Assembly (NCBI RefSeq): GCF_011808225.1
Contig: NZ_SOYS01000001.1
Coordinates: 62,001-126,000 of the forward strand
Direction: 5' to 3'
DNA from: Cedecea colo
GTDB taxonomy: Bacteria; Pseudomonadota; Gammaproteobacteria; Enterobacterales; Enterobacteriaceae
DNA length: 64,000 bases
Position numbers and translations under genes: made by a program. Shown here piece after piece: positions 18,347 through 27,381 of this stretch. The notes under the pieces are model-generated. The model had not been told where the DNA came from, searched no databases, and saw nothing but the letters and a program-made list of their open reading frames with translations. Within the stretch, counting starts at the first letter, position 1, and each line of letters begins with the position of its first letter.

Positions 18347-19738
18347 ATGTTTATCCTGGAAACGCTTAATTTTATAGTTGATATTCTGAAAGTGCCCGCC
18401 ATTCTGGTTGGGTTAATTGCTTTGATTGGCCTCGTTGCGCAAAGGAAGTCTTTTTCTGATGTGGTGAAAGGCGCCATTAAAACGGTATTAGGCTTTATTG
18501 TTCTGGGCGGTGGGGCAACGGTTTTAGTCAGCTCGTTAAACCCTCTGGGCGGTATGTTTGAACATGCCTTTAATATCCAGGGGATTATTCCCAATAATGA
18601 AGCCATCGTTTCTATTGCGCTGGAAAAATACGGGGCGTCCACGGCGTTGATCATGGCGTTCGGCATGGTGGCGAATATTATCGTCGCACGCTTTACACGC
18701 CTGAAATACATCTTCCTGACGGGCCACCACACCTTCTATATGGCCTGCATGATTAGCGTGATCCTCACCGTCGCCGGATTTGAAGGCGTGGCGCTGGTGT
18801 TCACCGGGTCGCTGATCCTCGGGCTGATTATGGCGTTCTTCCCGGCGATTGCGCAGCGTTACATGCGGCGGATCACCGGTACGGACGATATTGGCTTCGG
18901 GCATTTCGGCACGCTGGGCTATGTGCTGTCAGGATGGATCGGCAGCAAATGCGGCAAGGGATCGCGTTCAACGGAAGAGATGAATCTGCCGAAGAACCTG
19001 AGCTTCCTGCGTGACAGCTCCATCTCCATTTCGCTGACGATGATCGTCATTTACATAATCCTTGCCGTTTGCGCGGGTAAAGACTATGTCGAAAGCCAGC
19101 TTAGCGGCGGGCAGAACTTCCTGGTTTATTCCATTATTCAAGCGATTACCTTCGCCGCTGGCGTGTTCATCATTCTGCAAGGCGTGCGTTTGATTCTGGC
19201 GGAAATCGTCCCGGCGTTTACCGGCTTTTCGGAAAAGCTGGTGCCGAACGCGCGTCCGGCGCTGGATTGTCCGGTCGTCTATCCCTATGCGCCTAATGCC
19301 GTGCTGATTGGCTTTCTTTTCAGCTTCCTCGGTGGGCTGGTGGGATTATTCCTGCTTGGGCAAATGAAGCTGGTGCTGATTCTGCCCGGCGTGGTGCCGC
19401 ACTTCTTTACCGGCGCTACGGCGGGCGTGTTCGGTAACGCGACCGGAGGGCGACGCGGCGCCATGCTTGGCTCGTTTGCCAACGGGCTGCTGATCACCTT
19501 CCTGCCCGTTCTGCTGCTGCCGGTGCTGGGCGCGCTGGGCTTTGCTAACACGACCTTCTCAGATGCGGACTTTGGCGTGGTGGGTATCGTGCTGGGCAAC
19601 CTGGCGCGCTTTATGTCTCCGGTCGGGATCACCGCACTGGTTGTTGGCGTGTTCGTGATACTGGTGGGCTTTAACTATCTGGGCAAAAACAAGGGCCAGA
19701 CGGCGGCACAAACTGAAAACGATACGGGGACGAAATAA
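18347..19738 (+). CDS. PTS EIIC component, UlaA (SgaT) family
   Basis: 463-aa inner-membrane sugar-translocating subunit of the L-ascorbate-type PTS family. It has about eleven hydrophobic segments; UlaA-like stretches are PAILVGLIALIGLVAQRKS, TGHHTFYMACM and the long GGLVGLFLLGQMKLVLILPG region. The ATG at 18347 is preceded by GAGG at 5 nt; a GTG two codons earlier overlaps that site. The stop codon overlaps the next ATG (TAATG). Its partner is a transketolase rather than UlaD/E/F enzymes, so ascorbate is unlikely to be the substrate. Confidence 0.9.
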   Translation: MFILETLNFIVDILKVPAILVGLIALIGLVAQRKSFSDVVKGAIKTVLGFIVLGGGATVLVSSLNPLGGMFEHAFNIQGIIPNNEAIVSIALEKYGASTALIMAFGMVANIIVARFTRLKYIFLTGHHTFYMACMISVILTVAGFEGVALVFTGSLILGLIMAFFPAIAQRYMRRITGTDDIGFGHFGTLGYVLSGWIGSKCGKGSRSTEEMNLPKNLSFLRDSSISISLTMIVIYIILAVCAGKDYVESQLSGGQNFLVYSIIQAITFAAGVFIILQGVRLILAEIVPAFTGFSEKLVPNARPALDCPVVYPYAPNAVLIGFLFSFLGGLVGLFLLGQMKLVLILPGVVPHFFTGATAGVFGNATGGRRGAMLGSFANGLLITFLPVLLLPVLGALGFANTTFSDADFGVVGIVLGNLARFMSPVGITALVVGVFVILVGFNYLGKNKGQTAAQTENDTGTK

Positions 19739-20574
19739 TGAGTAACCTGGCAGAGATAACGGCGCTTGCGCGCAATATTCGCGTGGAAACGCTAAAGGCG
19801 TTAACCCAGCTCGGCTTTGGGCACTACGGCGGCAGCATGTCGGTGGTGGAGACGCTGGCGGTCCTGTATGGCGATGTGATGCGTATCGATCCGGGTGACT
19901 CGGATTGGGCGGAGCGGGACTACTTCGTACTGTCGAAAGGGCATGCGGGCCCGGCGCTGTACAGCACGCTGGCGCTTAAGGGCTATTTCCCGGTTGAGCA
20001 GCTTTCGACGCTAAACGAAAACGGCACCCGATTGCCAAGCCATCCCGACCGCCTGAAAACACGCGGTGTAGATGCCACGACCGGCTCGCTCGGACAGGGT
20101 ATCTCTATTGCTGCCGGCATGGCGCTTTCACATAAGCTTGCCGGGCGTGGCAATCGCGTGTTCTGCATCGTTGGTGACGGCGAGCTTAACGAAGGCCAGT
20201 GCTGGGAGGCGTTTCAGTTTATCGCACACCACCGGCTCAGCAACCTCACCGTATTTATCGACTGGAACAAGCAGCAGCTGGACGGCGAGCTGGACGAAAT
20301 CATCTGCGCGTTTGATCTGGAAGGGAAATTTAACTCTTTCGGTTTCGACGTGCAAACGGTGAAAGGAGACGACATCAGCGGGCTGCTGGAGGCGGTGAAG
20401 CCTGTCCGGGGAAGAGAGGAACGCCCGCTGGCGGTGATCCTTGACAGCATTAAAGGGCAGGGCGTGCCGTACCTGGAGCAGCTTAGCAATTCACACCACA
20501 TCCGCCTGACGGATTCCTCAAAACAGGCGCTGGAACAGGCCATCACACGGCTGGAGGCGACAGATGACAATTGA
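19738..20574 (+). CDS. Transketolase N-terminal subunit
   Basis: 278-aa thiamine-diphosphate-binding half of a split transketolase. Visible are the HYGGSMSVVETLAVLYG region, SKGHAGPALYSTLAL, the GSLGQGISIAAGMAL loop, and the TPP/metal motif VGDGELNEGQCWEAFQF followed by DWNKQQLDG. Transfers a two-carbon ketol unit from a ketose phosphate to an aldose acceptor. Overlaps the EIIC gene by 1 nt and the C-terminal subunit gene by 11 nt, implying coupled translation and a 1:1 complex. Unusual partner for a PTS; the donor is presumably the imported sugar phosphate. Confidence 0.92.
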   Translation: MSNLAEITALARNIRVETLKALTQLGFGHYGGSMSVVETLAVLYGDVMRIDPGDSDWAERDYFVLSKGHAGPALYSTLALKGYFPVEQLSTLNENGTRLPSHPDRLKTRGVDATTGSLGQGISIAAGMALSHKLAGRGNRVFCIVGDGELNEGQCWEAFQFIAHHRLSNLTVFIDWNKQQLDGELDEIICAFDLEGKFNSFGFDVQTVKGDDISGLLEAVKPVRGREERPLAVILDSIKGQGVPYLEQLSNSHHIRLTDSSKQALEQAITRLEATDDN

Positions 20575-21496
20575 CAGTATAGAGATGCGTAAGGTCTACG
20601 CGGGCTTTGTACAGCAGCAGATTGCCAGTGGCAGCGAGATTATCGCGCTGGAAGCGGACCTGATGAGCTCGATGGCGATGGACAGCGTGCAGCGTGACTA
20701 CCCGCAACAGGTGATCAACTGCGGCATTATGGAGGCGAACGTAATTGGCGTGGCGGCCGGACTGTCGCTTACCGGGCGTAAACCGTTCGTCCACACCTTC
20801 ACCGCGTTTGCCAGCCGTCGCTGCTTCGATCAGCTGTTTATGTCGCTGGACTATCAGCGTAACAATGTAAAGGTCATCGCTTCGGATGCGGGAGTGACGG
20901 CCTGCCATAACGGCGGCACCCATATGTCGTTTGAGGATATGGGCATCGTGCGCGGGCTGGCGAATTCCGTAGTGCTGGAGGTAACGGATGCGACGATGTT
21001 TAAGGAGATCCTGAACCAGCTGATGACGCTTGAGGGCTTCTACTGGGTACGCACCATCCGCAAACAGGCGGTGAAGATTTACGAAGAGGGCGCGACATTT
21101 ACCATCGGCAAAGGCAACGTGCTGCGCGACGGCGAGGATATCACGCTTATCGCCAATGGGATCATGGTGGCAGAAGCGCTGAAAGCAGCAGAAATACTGG
21201 CGGAGCAGGGCGTTAAAGCTGCGGTAATCGATATGTTTACCCTCAAGCCCATCGACCGCATGCTGGTGAAAAACTACGCCGAGAAAACCGGGCGAATCGT
21301 GACCTGTGAAAATCATAGTATTCACAACGGGCTTGGGTCGGCGGTGGCGGAAGTGCTGGTAGAGACGTGCCCGGTGCCAATGCGGCGCGTGGGGGTGAAA
21401 GAGCGCTACGGTCAGGTAGGGACGCAGGACTATTTGCAAAAAGAGTATGGCCTGACGGCTGGCGATATTGTAAAGGCGGCGCAGGAACTGCTGTAA
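20564..21496 (+). CDS. Transketolase C-terminal subunit
   Basis: 310-aa pyrimidine-binding plus C-terminal domain of the split transketolase. Visible are ALEADLMSSMAMD, the TPP-pyrimidine Glu in NCGIMEANVIGVAAGLSL, VHTFTAFASRRCFDQ, the GVTACHNGGTHMSFEDMG loop with active-site histidines, and the C-terminal Rossmann-like domain (ITLIANGIMVAEALKAA, RIVTCENHSIHNGLG). The ATG has its own GGAGG 6 nt upstream inside the first subunit gene, so the split is genuine and not a frameshift. Last gene of the operon. Confidence 0.92.
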   Translation: MTIDSIEMRKVYAGFVQQQIASGSEIIALEADLMSSMAMDSVQRDYPQQVINCGIMEANVIGVAAGLSLTGRKPFVHTFTAFASRRCFDQLFMSLDYQRNNVKVIASDAGVTACHNGGTHMSFEDMGIVRGLANSVVLEVTDATMFKEILNQLMTLEGFYWVRTIRKQAVKIYEEGATFTIGKGNVLRDGEDITLIANGIMVAEALKAAEILAEQGVKAAVIDMFTLKPIDRMLVKNYAEKTGRIVTCENHSIHNGLGSAVAEVLVETCPVPMRRVGVKERYGQVGTQDYLQKEYGLTAGDIVKAAQELL

Positions 21497-21508
21497 TTGC
21501 AAAAAAGA

Positions 21509-21531
21509 AAAGGCCGCGTTATGCGGCCTTT
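21509..21531. terminator. First of three tandem hairpins after the transketolase operon
   Basis: AAAGGCCGC / GCGGCCTTT, 9-bp stem, GTTAT loop, 12 nt after the stop codon. The T-run is on the minus strand only (TTCTTTTTT after the stem), so it fits a terminator read leftward or a stability element. Confidence 0.6.
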
Positions 21532-21626
21532 CAGTCTGATGACAAACGCTCAACCAGCACAGATTGAACGTATATCACCGAATAAAAAGTATGAAAAATC
21601 AATGGATTGACTTTCGGCTGATAACC

Positions 21627-21662
21627 ACCAAGAAGGAAAAACAACGCTTTTTCCTTCTTGGT
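21627..21662. terminator. Second hairpin, bidirectional terminator
   Basis: A perfect 15-bp stem, ACCAAGAAGGAAAAA / TTTTTCCTTCTTGGT, with a CAACGC loop. The A/T runs are within the stem on both sides. It lies between the transketolase operon and the convergent pta gene. Confidence 0.6.
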
Positions 21663-21667
21663 CAGCA

Positions 21668-21703
21668 AGCAAAAAGGCCGCAAATTTATGCGGCCTTTTT
21701 GCT
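21668..21703. terminator. Third hairpin, probable pta terminator
   Basis: A perfect 15-bp stem, AGCAAAAAGGCCGCA / TGCGGCCTTTTTGCT, with an AATTTA loop, 12 bp beyond the pta stop. It ends in a T-run on each strand. Its GGCCGC core duplicates that of the first hairpin. Confidence 0.75.
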
Positions 21704-21715
21704 GTCCAACGGGAC

Positions 21716-23857
21716 TTAGTCTTGCTGAGAAGACTGAATCGCTGTCAGAGCGATGGTGTACACGATATCGTCTACCAGCGCGCCACGGGAAAGGTCGTTA
21801 ACTGGTTTACGCATACCCTGCAGCATTGGCCCGATAGAGATCAGGTCCGCAGAGCGCTGCACCGCTTTGTAAGTGGTGTTGCCGGTGTTCAGATCCGGGA
21901 AGATGAACACGGTCGCACGGCCCGCAACAGGGGAGTTTGGCGCTTTGGATTTTGCTACGTCTGCCATTACCGCTGCGTCGTACTGCAATGGGCCATCGAT
22001 AACCAGATCCGGGCGTTTTTCCTGCGCGATACGGGTTGCTTCGCGCACTTTCTCAACGTCGCTACCTGCGCCAGACGTGCCGGTGGAGTAGGAAAGCATC
22101 GCTACGCGTGGTTCGATACCAAATGCGGTAGCAGAGTCCGCAGACTGAATAGCGATTTCTGCCAGCTGCTCTGCGGTTGGGTCCGGGTTAATCGCGCAGT
22201 CGCCGTAAACGTAAACCTGTTCAGGCAGCAGCATGAAGAAGACGGAAGAAACCAGGGAGCTGCCCGGTGCAGTTTTGATGAGCTGCAACGGTGGGCGAAT
22301 GGTGTTCGCCGTGGTGTGAACCGCACCGGAAACCAGGCCATCGACTTCGTCCTGTTCCAGCATCAGGGTGCCGAGAACCACGTTGTCTTCCAGTTGCTCA
22401 CGGGCAACCGCTTCGGTCATGCCTTTGCTCTTACGCAGCTCAACCAGGCGGGCAATGTAGCTTTCGCGAACTACTTCTGGATCGACAATTTCGATGCCCG
22501 CGCCCAGCTCAACGCCCTGAGCCGCAGCAACACGGGTGATTTCATCCGGGTTACCCAGCAGCACACAGGTCGCGATACCACGTTCAGCACAGATAGCCGC
22601 CGCTTTCACGGTACGCGGCTCGTCGCCTTCCGGCAGCACAACGCGTTTACCGGCTTTACGGGCCAGTTCGGTTAACTGATAGCGGAACGCTGGCGGAGAC
22701 AGACGACGGCTGCGCTCGGAGGCGGCGGTCAGGGATTCGATCCAGCCTGCATCAATGTGGCTGGCCACGTATTCCTGCACTTTCTCGATACGCTGATGGT
22801 CGTCGGTCGGCACTTCAAGGTTGAAGCTTTGCAGGCTCAGAGAAGTCTGCCAGGTGTTGGTTTCAACCATAAATAACGGCAGGCCGGTCGCAAACGCTCG
22901 CTCGCACAGCTTGCTGATACGCGCGTCCATTTCATAGCCGCCGGTCAGCAGAATTGCGCCGATCTCGACGCCGTTCATTGCGGCCAGGCACGCGGCAACC
23001 AGCACGTCCGGACGGTCTGCGGAAGTGACCAGCAAAGAGCCAGGACGGAAATGTTCCAGCATGTGCGGAATGCTGCGCGCGCAGAAAGTCACGGATTTAA
23101 CGCGGCGGGTTTTGATATCGCCTTCGTTAATGATGGTCGCGTCCAGATGGCGAGCCATGTCGATTGCACGAGTGGCAATCAAATCGAAGCTCCACGGCAC
23201 GCAGCCCAGAACCGGCAGCGGGCTGTCGGCAAACAGCTCTTTTGGATCGATATTCGCGATGCTCGCTTTGGTGGAGTCATCAAAGATTTCGGACAGATCC
23301 GGACGGGTGCGCCCTTGCTCATCAACCGGGGCATTCAGCTTGTTAATGATAACGCCGGTGATATTGGTGTTTTTGCTGCCGCCAAAGCTGCTACGGGCCA
23401 GCTCAATGCGTTCTTTCATCTGCGCCGGGGAGTTATTACCCAAAGACATGACGAAGACGATTTCGGCGTTCAGGGTTTTAGCAATCTCGTAGTTCAGCGA
23501 CTGCGCAAACTGGTGTTTACGGGTAGGAACCAGGCCTTCAACCAGCACCACTTCAGCGTCTTTGCTGCTCGCATGGTAGTTGGCGATGATCTCTTCCATC
23601 AGCACGTCCTGTTGATTGCTGGACAGCAGCGTCTCAACGTGGCTCATGCGCAGCGGTTCAGCCGCAGGGATGGTGGAGTTTGCACGCACGATGCTGGTGG
23701 TCTGGTCAGGCTTATCACCACCGGTACGTGGCTGAGCGATAGGTTTGAAGACGCTAAGGCGAACGCCTTTTTGTTCCATTGCGCGGATCACACCGAGGCT
23801 GACGCTGGTCAGGCCGACGCTGGTTCCGGTAGGGATCAACATAATAGTACGGGACAC
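21716..23857 (-). CDS. pta: Phosphate acetyltransferase
   Basis: Converts acetyl-CoA and phosphate to acetyl phosphate and CoA; with AckA it forms the acetate overflow pathway. 713 aa with three parts: an N-terminal BioD-like P-loop-fold domain ([16 protein letters not shown]), a central DRTGG-type domain ([20 protein letters not shown] region onward), and the C-terminal PTA_PTB catalytic domain starting near [21 protein letters not shown], with [16 protein letters not shown] and GPLQYDAA. The start is a GTG at 23857 with AGAGGT before it, matching E. coli MSRTIM; the frame continues 19 codons upstream without homology. It follows ackA by 84 nt. Confidence 0.97.
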   Translation of the reverse strand: MSRTIMLIPTGTSVGLTSVSLGVIRAMEQKGVRLSVFKPIAQPRTGGDKPDQTTSIVRANSTIPAAEPLRMSHVETLLSSNQQDVLMEEIIANYHASSKDAEVVLVEGLVPTRKHQFAQSLNYEIAKTLNAEIVFVMSLGNNSPAQMKERIELARSSFGGSKNTNITGVIINKLNAPVDEQGRTRPDLSEIFDDSTKASIANIDPKELFADSPLPVLGCVPWSFDLIATRAIDMARHLDATIINEGDIKTRRVKSVTFCARSIPHMLEHFRPGSLLVTSADRPDVLVAACLAAMNGVEIGAILLTGGYEMDARISKLCERAFATGLPLFMVETNTWQTSLSLQSFNLEVPTDDHQRIEKVQEYVASHIDAGWIESLTAASERSRRLSPPAFRYQLTELARKAGKRVVLPEGDEPRTVKAAAICAERGIATCVLLGNPDEITRVAAAQGVELGAGIEIVDPEVVRESYIARLVELRKSKGMTEAVAREQLEDNVVLGTLMLEQDEVDGLVSGAVHTTANTIRPPLQLIKTAPGSSLVSSVFFMLLPEQVYVYGDCAINPDPTAEQLAEIAIQSADSATAFGIEPRVAMLSYSTGTSGAGSDVEKVREATRIAQEKRPDLVIDGPLQYDAAVMADVAKSKAPNSPVAGRATVFIFPDLNTGNTTYKAVQRSADLISIGPMLQGMRKPVNDLSRGALVDDIVYTIALTAIQSSQQD

Positions 23858-23941
23858 GGTATAACCTCTTTCGTTTTCGCGAGCAGCTCGCTCGCGAGAC
23901 TCAGAAAACAACACCGCCAGCGAAGGCTGGCGGCGGGAGAA

Positions 23942-25144
23942 TCAGGCAGTCAGGCGGGCTGCATCCTGAGCGATAACCAGCTCTTCGTTAGTGGTGATGA
24001 CCACCGCCGGGCGGGTACCCTCTTTGTTGATGAAGCCGGACTTGCCAAAACGTGCCGCCAGGTTGCGCTCGTGGTCAACTTCAAAGCCCAGAACGCCCAG
24101 TTTGCCCAGAGACAGCTCGCGTACCATTGCTGCGTTTTCACCGATACCGCCGGTGAATACTACCGCGTCCAGACGACCATCCATCAGAGCGGTGTAAGAA
24201 CCGATGTATTTCGCCAGGCGATGGCAGTAAACGTCCATTGCACGTTTAGCGTCCGCTTTGGTTTCGTAGTTATCTTCAACATAGCGGCAGTCGCTGGTGA
24301 CTTCGGTCAGACCCAGCAGGCCGGACTCTTTGGTCAGCATTTTGTTGATATCTTCAACGCTCAGACCTAAGTTGTCGTGCAGGAAGAAGATGATGGCCGG
24401 ATCGATGTCACCGGTACGGGTACCCATCACCAGACCTTCCAGCGGAGTCAGGCCCATAGAGGTATCGACGCACTCGCCGTTACGGATAGCAGAAACGGAA
24501 CCACCGTTGCCCAGATGGCAGGTGATGATGTTCAGTTCTTCTACCGGTTTGTTCAGCATTTTTGCGGCTTCCTGAGTCACATAATAGTGACTGGTGCCGT
24601 GGAAACCGTAGCGGCGAACGCCGTGCTCTTTATACAGCTTGTACGGCAGAGCGTAGAGGTAAGACTCTTCTGGCATAGTCTGATGGAACGCGGTGTCGAA
24701 CACGGCAACGTTTTTATCAGCCAGCTCGGGGAAGGACTTCAGCGCTTCAGCGATACCGATCAGGTGCGCAGGGTTATGCAGCGGTGCAAAAGAGGCTGAA
24801 TCTTTGATACCCTGAACCACAGAGTCGTCGATAACGACGGAGCTGGTGTATTTCTCGCCGCCGTGAACAATGCGGTGGCCGATGGCGGTGAGCTGCTCGG
24901 ACAACTCTGGTTTTTGTGCCAGAATAGTATTAACCATATAGTTAAGAGCTTCGCTGTGAGCGGCGCCTGCGCCCAAAGCCGCTTCTTGTTTACCGCCATC
25001 CATTTTCCATTTGATACGCGCTTCTGGAAGATGGAAACATTCGGCTAAACCAGAGAGGTACTCGTCACCGTTGACCGCATCGATAATTGCGAATTTCAGT
25101 GAAGAGCTACCGCAGTTCAGAACCAGCACTAACTTACTCGACAT
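23942..25144 (-). CDS. ackA: Acetate kinase
   Basis: Interconverts acetyl phosphate plus ADP with acetate plus ATP in the cytoplasm. 400 aa, same as E. coli. Acetokinase signatures are visible: [14 protein letters not shown] at residues 10-23, the second signature [13 protein letters not shown], the nucleotide-site [14 protein letters not shown], and [14 protein letters not shown]. First gene of ackA-pta; divergent from yfbV. The 84-nt gap to pta carries a GC-rich hairpin (CGCCAGC / GCTGGCG) that could modulate relative expression. The upstream intergenic region (334 bp) is AT-rich; I did not find a clear FNR site. Confidence 0.97.
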   Translation of the reverse strand: MSSKLVLVLNCGSSSLKFAIIDAVNGDEYLSGLAECFHLPEARIKWKMDGGKQEAALGAGAAHSEALNYMVNTILAQKPELSEQLTAIGHRIVHGGEKYTSSVVIDDSVVQGIKDSASFAPLHNPAHLIGIAEALKSFPELADKNVAVFDTAFHQTMPEESYLYALPYKLYKEHGVRRYGFHGTSHYYVTQEAAKMLNKPVEELNIITCHLGNGGSVSAIRNGECVDTSMGLTPLEGLVMGTRTGDIDPAIIFFLHDNLGLSVEDINKMLTKESGLLGLTEVTSDCRYVEDNYETKADAKRAMDVYCHRLAKYIGSYTALMDGRLDAVVFTGGIGENAAMVRELSLGKLGVLGFEVDHERNLAARFGKSGFINKEGTRPAVVITTNEELVIAQDAARLTA

Positions 25145-25405
25145 GGAAGTACCTACTTTTACGTGGCTAAAAAAACGTCAGATAGTCTCTCAGCGTAGCG
25201 CATGATGAGGCTGACATTTATGATTAACGTCATGCCAAAGTCGTTTTTTTGGCATGGCGAATAAATACTCTAGAGTTTACGCCATTTTGCGCACTTTTTC
25301 GGCAAAGGCGATATTGAGTGACGGTTTGACAGCCGACGGTTTCCCATTCCAGGCCGTCAAAAACCCGCACAGGATACCCTCAGAGGCCTTTAAAAACAAA
25401 ATATT

Positions 25406-25434
25406 TTGAACCATGTCATTTAGAGTTGTTATCT
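25406..25434 (+). promoter_or_regulatory. Predicted sigma-70 promoter for yfbV
   Basis: TTGAAC, a 17-bp spacer and TTATCT, 44 bp upstream of the yfbV ATG. Predicted by eye only. Confidence 0.5.
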
Positions 25435-25478
25435 TGCACAATAATTTTATTTTTTATATGCGAAGTTGAGGTAAAGCC

Positions 25479-25934
25479 ATGTCGACACCCCAGAACAGCC
25501 ACATCAGCTGGTTTAGCTTATTCGGTCGTGGCCAGAATTATGCAAAGACCTGGCCCGTAGAAAAGCGCCTTGCGCCCATCTTTGTCGAAAACCGTGTCAT
25601 ACGCGCCACCCGCTTTGCGATCCGCTTTATGCCCCCGCTTGCCGTCTTCACGTTAACCTGGCAAATCGCGCTTGGCGGCCAGTCTGGCCCCGCCGTCGCT
25701 ACCGCTTTGTTTGCCTGCAGTTTGCCAATGCAGGGTCTTTGGTGGCTAGGCAAGCGTTCCGTCACGCCGTTACCGCCAACTATTCTGCACTGGTTCTATG
25801 AAGTGCGCGGAAAATTACAGGAGTCGGGCCAGGCGTTGGCGCCGGTAGAAGGCAAGCCGGATTATCAGGCGCTGGCCGACGTGCTCCGGCGGGCGTTCAA
25901 ACAGCTCGATAAAACTTTCCTGGATGATTTGTAA
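25479..25934 (+). CDS. yfbV: UPF0208 membrane protein YfbV
   Basis: 151-aa inner-membrane protein conserved in gammaproteobacteria. In E. coli it has been linked to insulation of the Ter macrodomain together with MatP. Two membrane segments are seen: [20 protein letters not shown] and [20 protein letters not shown], followed by a cytoplasmic tail ([39 protein letters not shown]) ending TFLDDL. Divergent from ackA, as in E. coli. Start supported by GAGGT and by homology. Confidence 0.93.
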   Translation: MSTPQNSHISWFSLFGRGQNYAKTWPVEKRLAPIFVENRVIRATRFAIRFMPPLAVFTLTWQIALGGQSGPAVATALFACSLPMQGLWWLGKRSVTPLPPTILHWFYEVRGKLQESGQALAPVEGKPDYQALADVLRRAFKQLDKTFLDDL

Positions 25935-25988
25935 ACGGACGTCACCAGACGTATGCCACTTAGCGTGCGAGCTTCAGGCAGGCGGCCA

Positions 25989-26002
25989 GGGAATATATCC
26001 CC
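25989..26002. promoter_or_regulatory. Palindrome A upstream of yfbU
   Basis: GGGAATATATCCCC, a palindrome interrupted at one position, related to the perfect palindrome at 26099-26114. It lies inside a larger imperfect CAGGC/GCCTG hairpin after yfbV. Function unknown. Confidence 0.35.
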
Positions 26003-26098
26003 GGTAGCCTGCTGCAATAAGAGGCTGGAATAAGTAAATGTAGTCAACACCTCTGCAACTCGAAGGATAATGGTATATAAAAGAAGGCATACTTTTTA

Positions 26099-26114
26099 GC
26101 GGGATATATCCCGC
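26099..26114. promoter_or_regulatory. Palindrome B, possible operator just upstream of yfbU
   Basis: GCGGGATATATCCCGC is a perfect 16-bp palindrome 17 bp before the yfbU start codon, after a TATATAAAAG promoter-like stretch. It could be an operator or, in RNA, a hairpin next to the ribosome site. Confidence 0.45.
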
Positions 26115-26131
26115 ACTACGGGAGCTTATAA

Positions 26132-26626
<495 letters not shown>

Positions 26627-26639
26627 GGGGAAAAGTGTG

Positions 26640-27299
26640 GTGAAGTGTAAAGGTTTCTTGTTTGATTTGGATGGGACTCTGGTTGACTCCCTGCCAGCGG
26701 TTGAGCGTGCATGGATAAACTGGGCGAAGCGCTTTGATATCTCCCCTGCGGAGGTACTGGGCTTCATCCACGGCAAGCAGGCGATTACTTCACTGCGCCA
26801 TTTTATGGCGGGCGCATCCGAAGAAGATATCCAACAGGAGTTTACGCGACTCGAGAAAATCGAGGCTGAAGATACCGACGGTGTAACGGCGCTTCCCGGT
26901 GCCGTTGAGCTATTGGCGCACCTGAACGAAGCCGGGATCCCGTGGGCTATCGTTACTTCCGGATCTGTACCGGTTGCCGTGGCGCGTCGCCTGGCGGGTG
27001 GCCTGCCTGAGCCAGAGGTGTTCGTTACCGCGGAGCGCGTGGCACGCGGTAAACCTGAGCCAGATGCTTATCTGCTTGGCGCGCAGATGCTGGGCCTTGA
27101 GCCGGAAGAGTGTGTAGTGGTGGAAGATGCGCCGGCGGGCGTGCTGTCAGGCCTTGCGGCTGGCTGCCATGTTATTGCCGTTAACGCACCGGCGGAGACA
27201 CCGCGCCTTGAGCATGTCGATTATGTCTTACGATCGCTAACTGAACTGCTGATTCAAAAATTACCGGACGGCAGCGTGGAAGTGTTAAGAAAACACTGA
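26640..27299 (+). CDS. hxpA: HAD-superfamily hexitol/sugar-phosphate phosphatase
   Basis: HAD IA phosphatase known in E. coli as YfbT/HxpA, active on sorbitol-6-P, mannitol-1-P and related sugar phosphates. 219 aa; motif I is FLFDLDGTLVDSLPAV, motif II IVTSGSVPV, the Lys in RGKPEPDAYLLG, and motif IV VVEDAPAGVLSG. The start is taken as GTG 26640 with GAGGGG about 9 nt upstream, matching the E. coli start; an ATG at 26619 inside yfbU is in frame but lacks a ribosome site. Confidence 0.92.
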   Translation: MKCKGFLFDLDGTLVDSLPAVERAWINWAKRFDISPAEVLGFIHGKQAITSLRHFMAGASEEDIQQEFTRLEKIEAEDTDGVTALPGAVELLAHLNEAGIPWAIVTSGSVPVAVARRLAGGLPEPEVFVTAERVARGKPEPDAYLLGAQMLGLEPEECVVVEDAPAGVLSGLAAGCHVIAVNAPAETPRLEHVDYVLRSLTELLIQKLPDGSVEVLRKH

Positions 27300-27310
27300 T
27301 CCTATGATTT

Positions 27311-27336
27311 AACCCCGCATCGGCGGGGTTTTTTTA
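27311..27336 (+). terminator. Intrinsic terminator after hxpA
   Basis: AACCCCGC / GCGGGGTT, 8-bp stem, ATCG loop, then a T-run to 27336. Clear rho-independent form. Confidence 0.9.
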
Positions 27337-27381
27337 TGGCATGCTCTGGCGTTCTTCATTTTTCGCAAACAAGGACAGGTT

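Noticed and set aside
19738-21496. Transketolase gene broken by a frameshift
   Set aside because: The two frames overlap by 11 nt, the second has a perfect GGAGG 6 nt before its ATG, and two-subunit transketolases are a known arrangement.
23051-24370. 439-codon plus-strand frame across pta and ackA
   Set aside because: Antisense to two certain genes and spans their junction; no ribosome site or homology.
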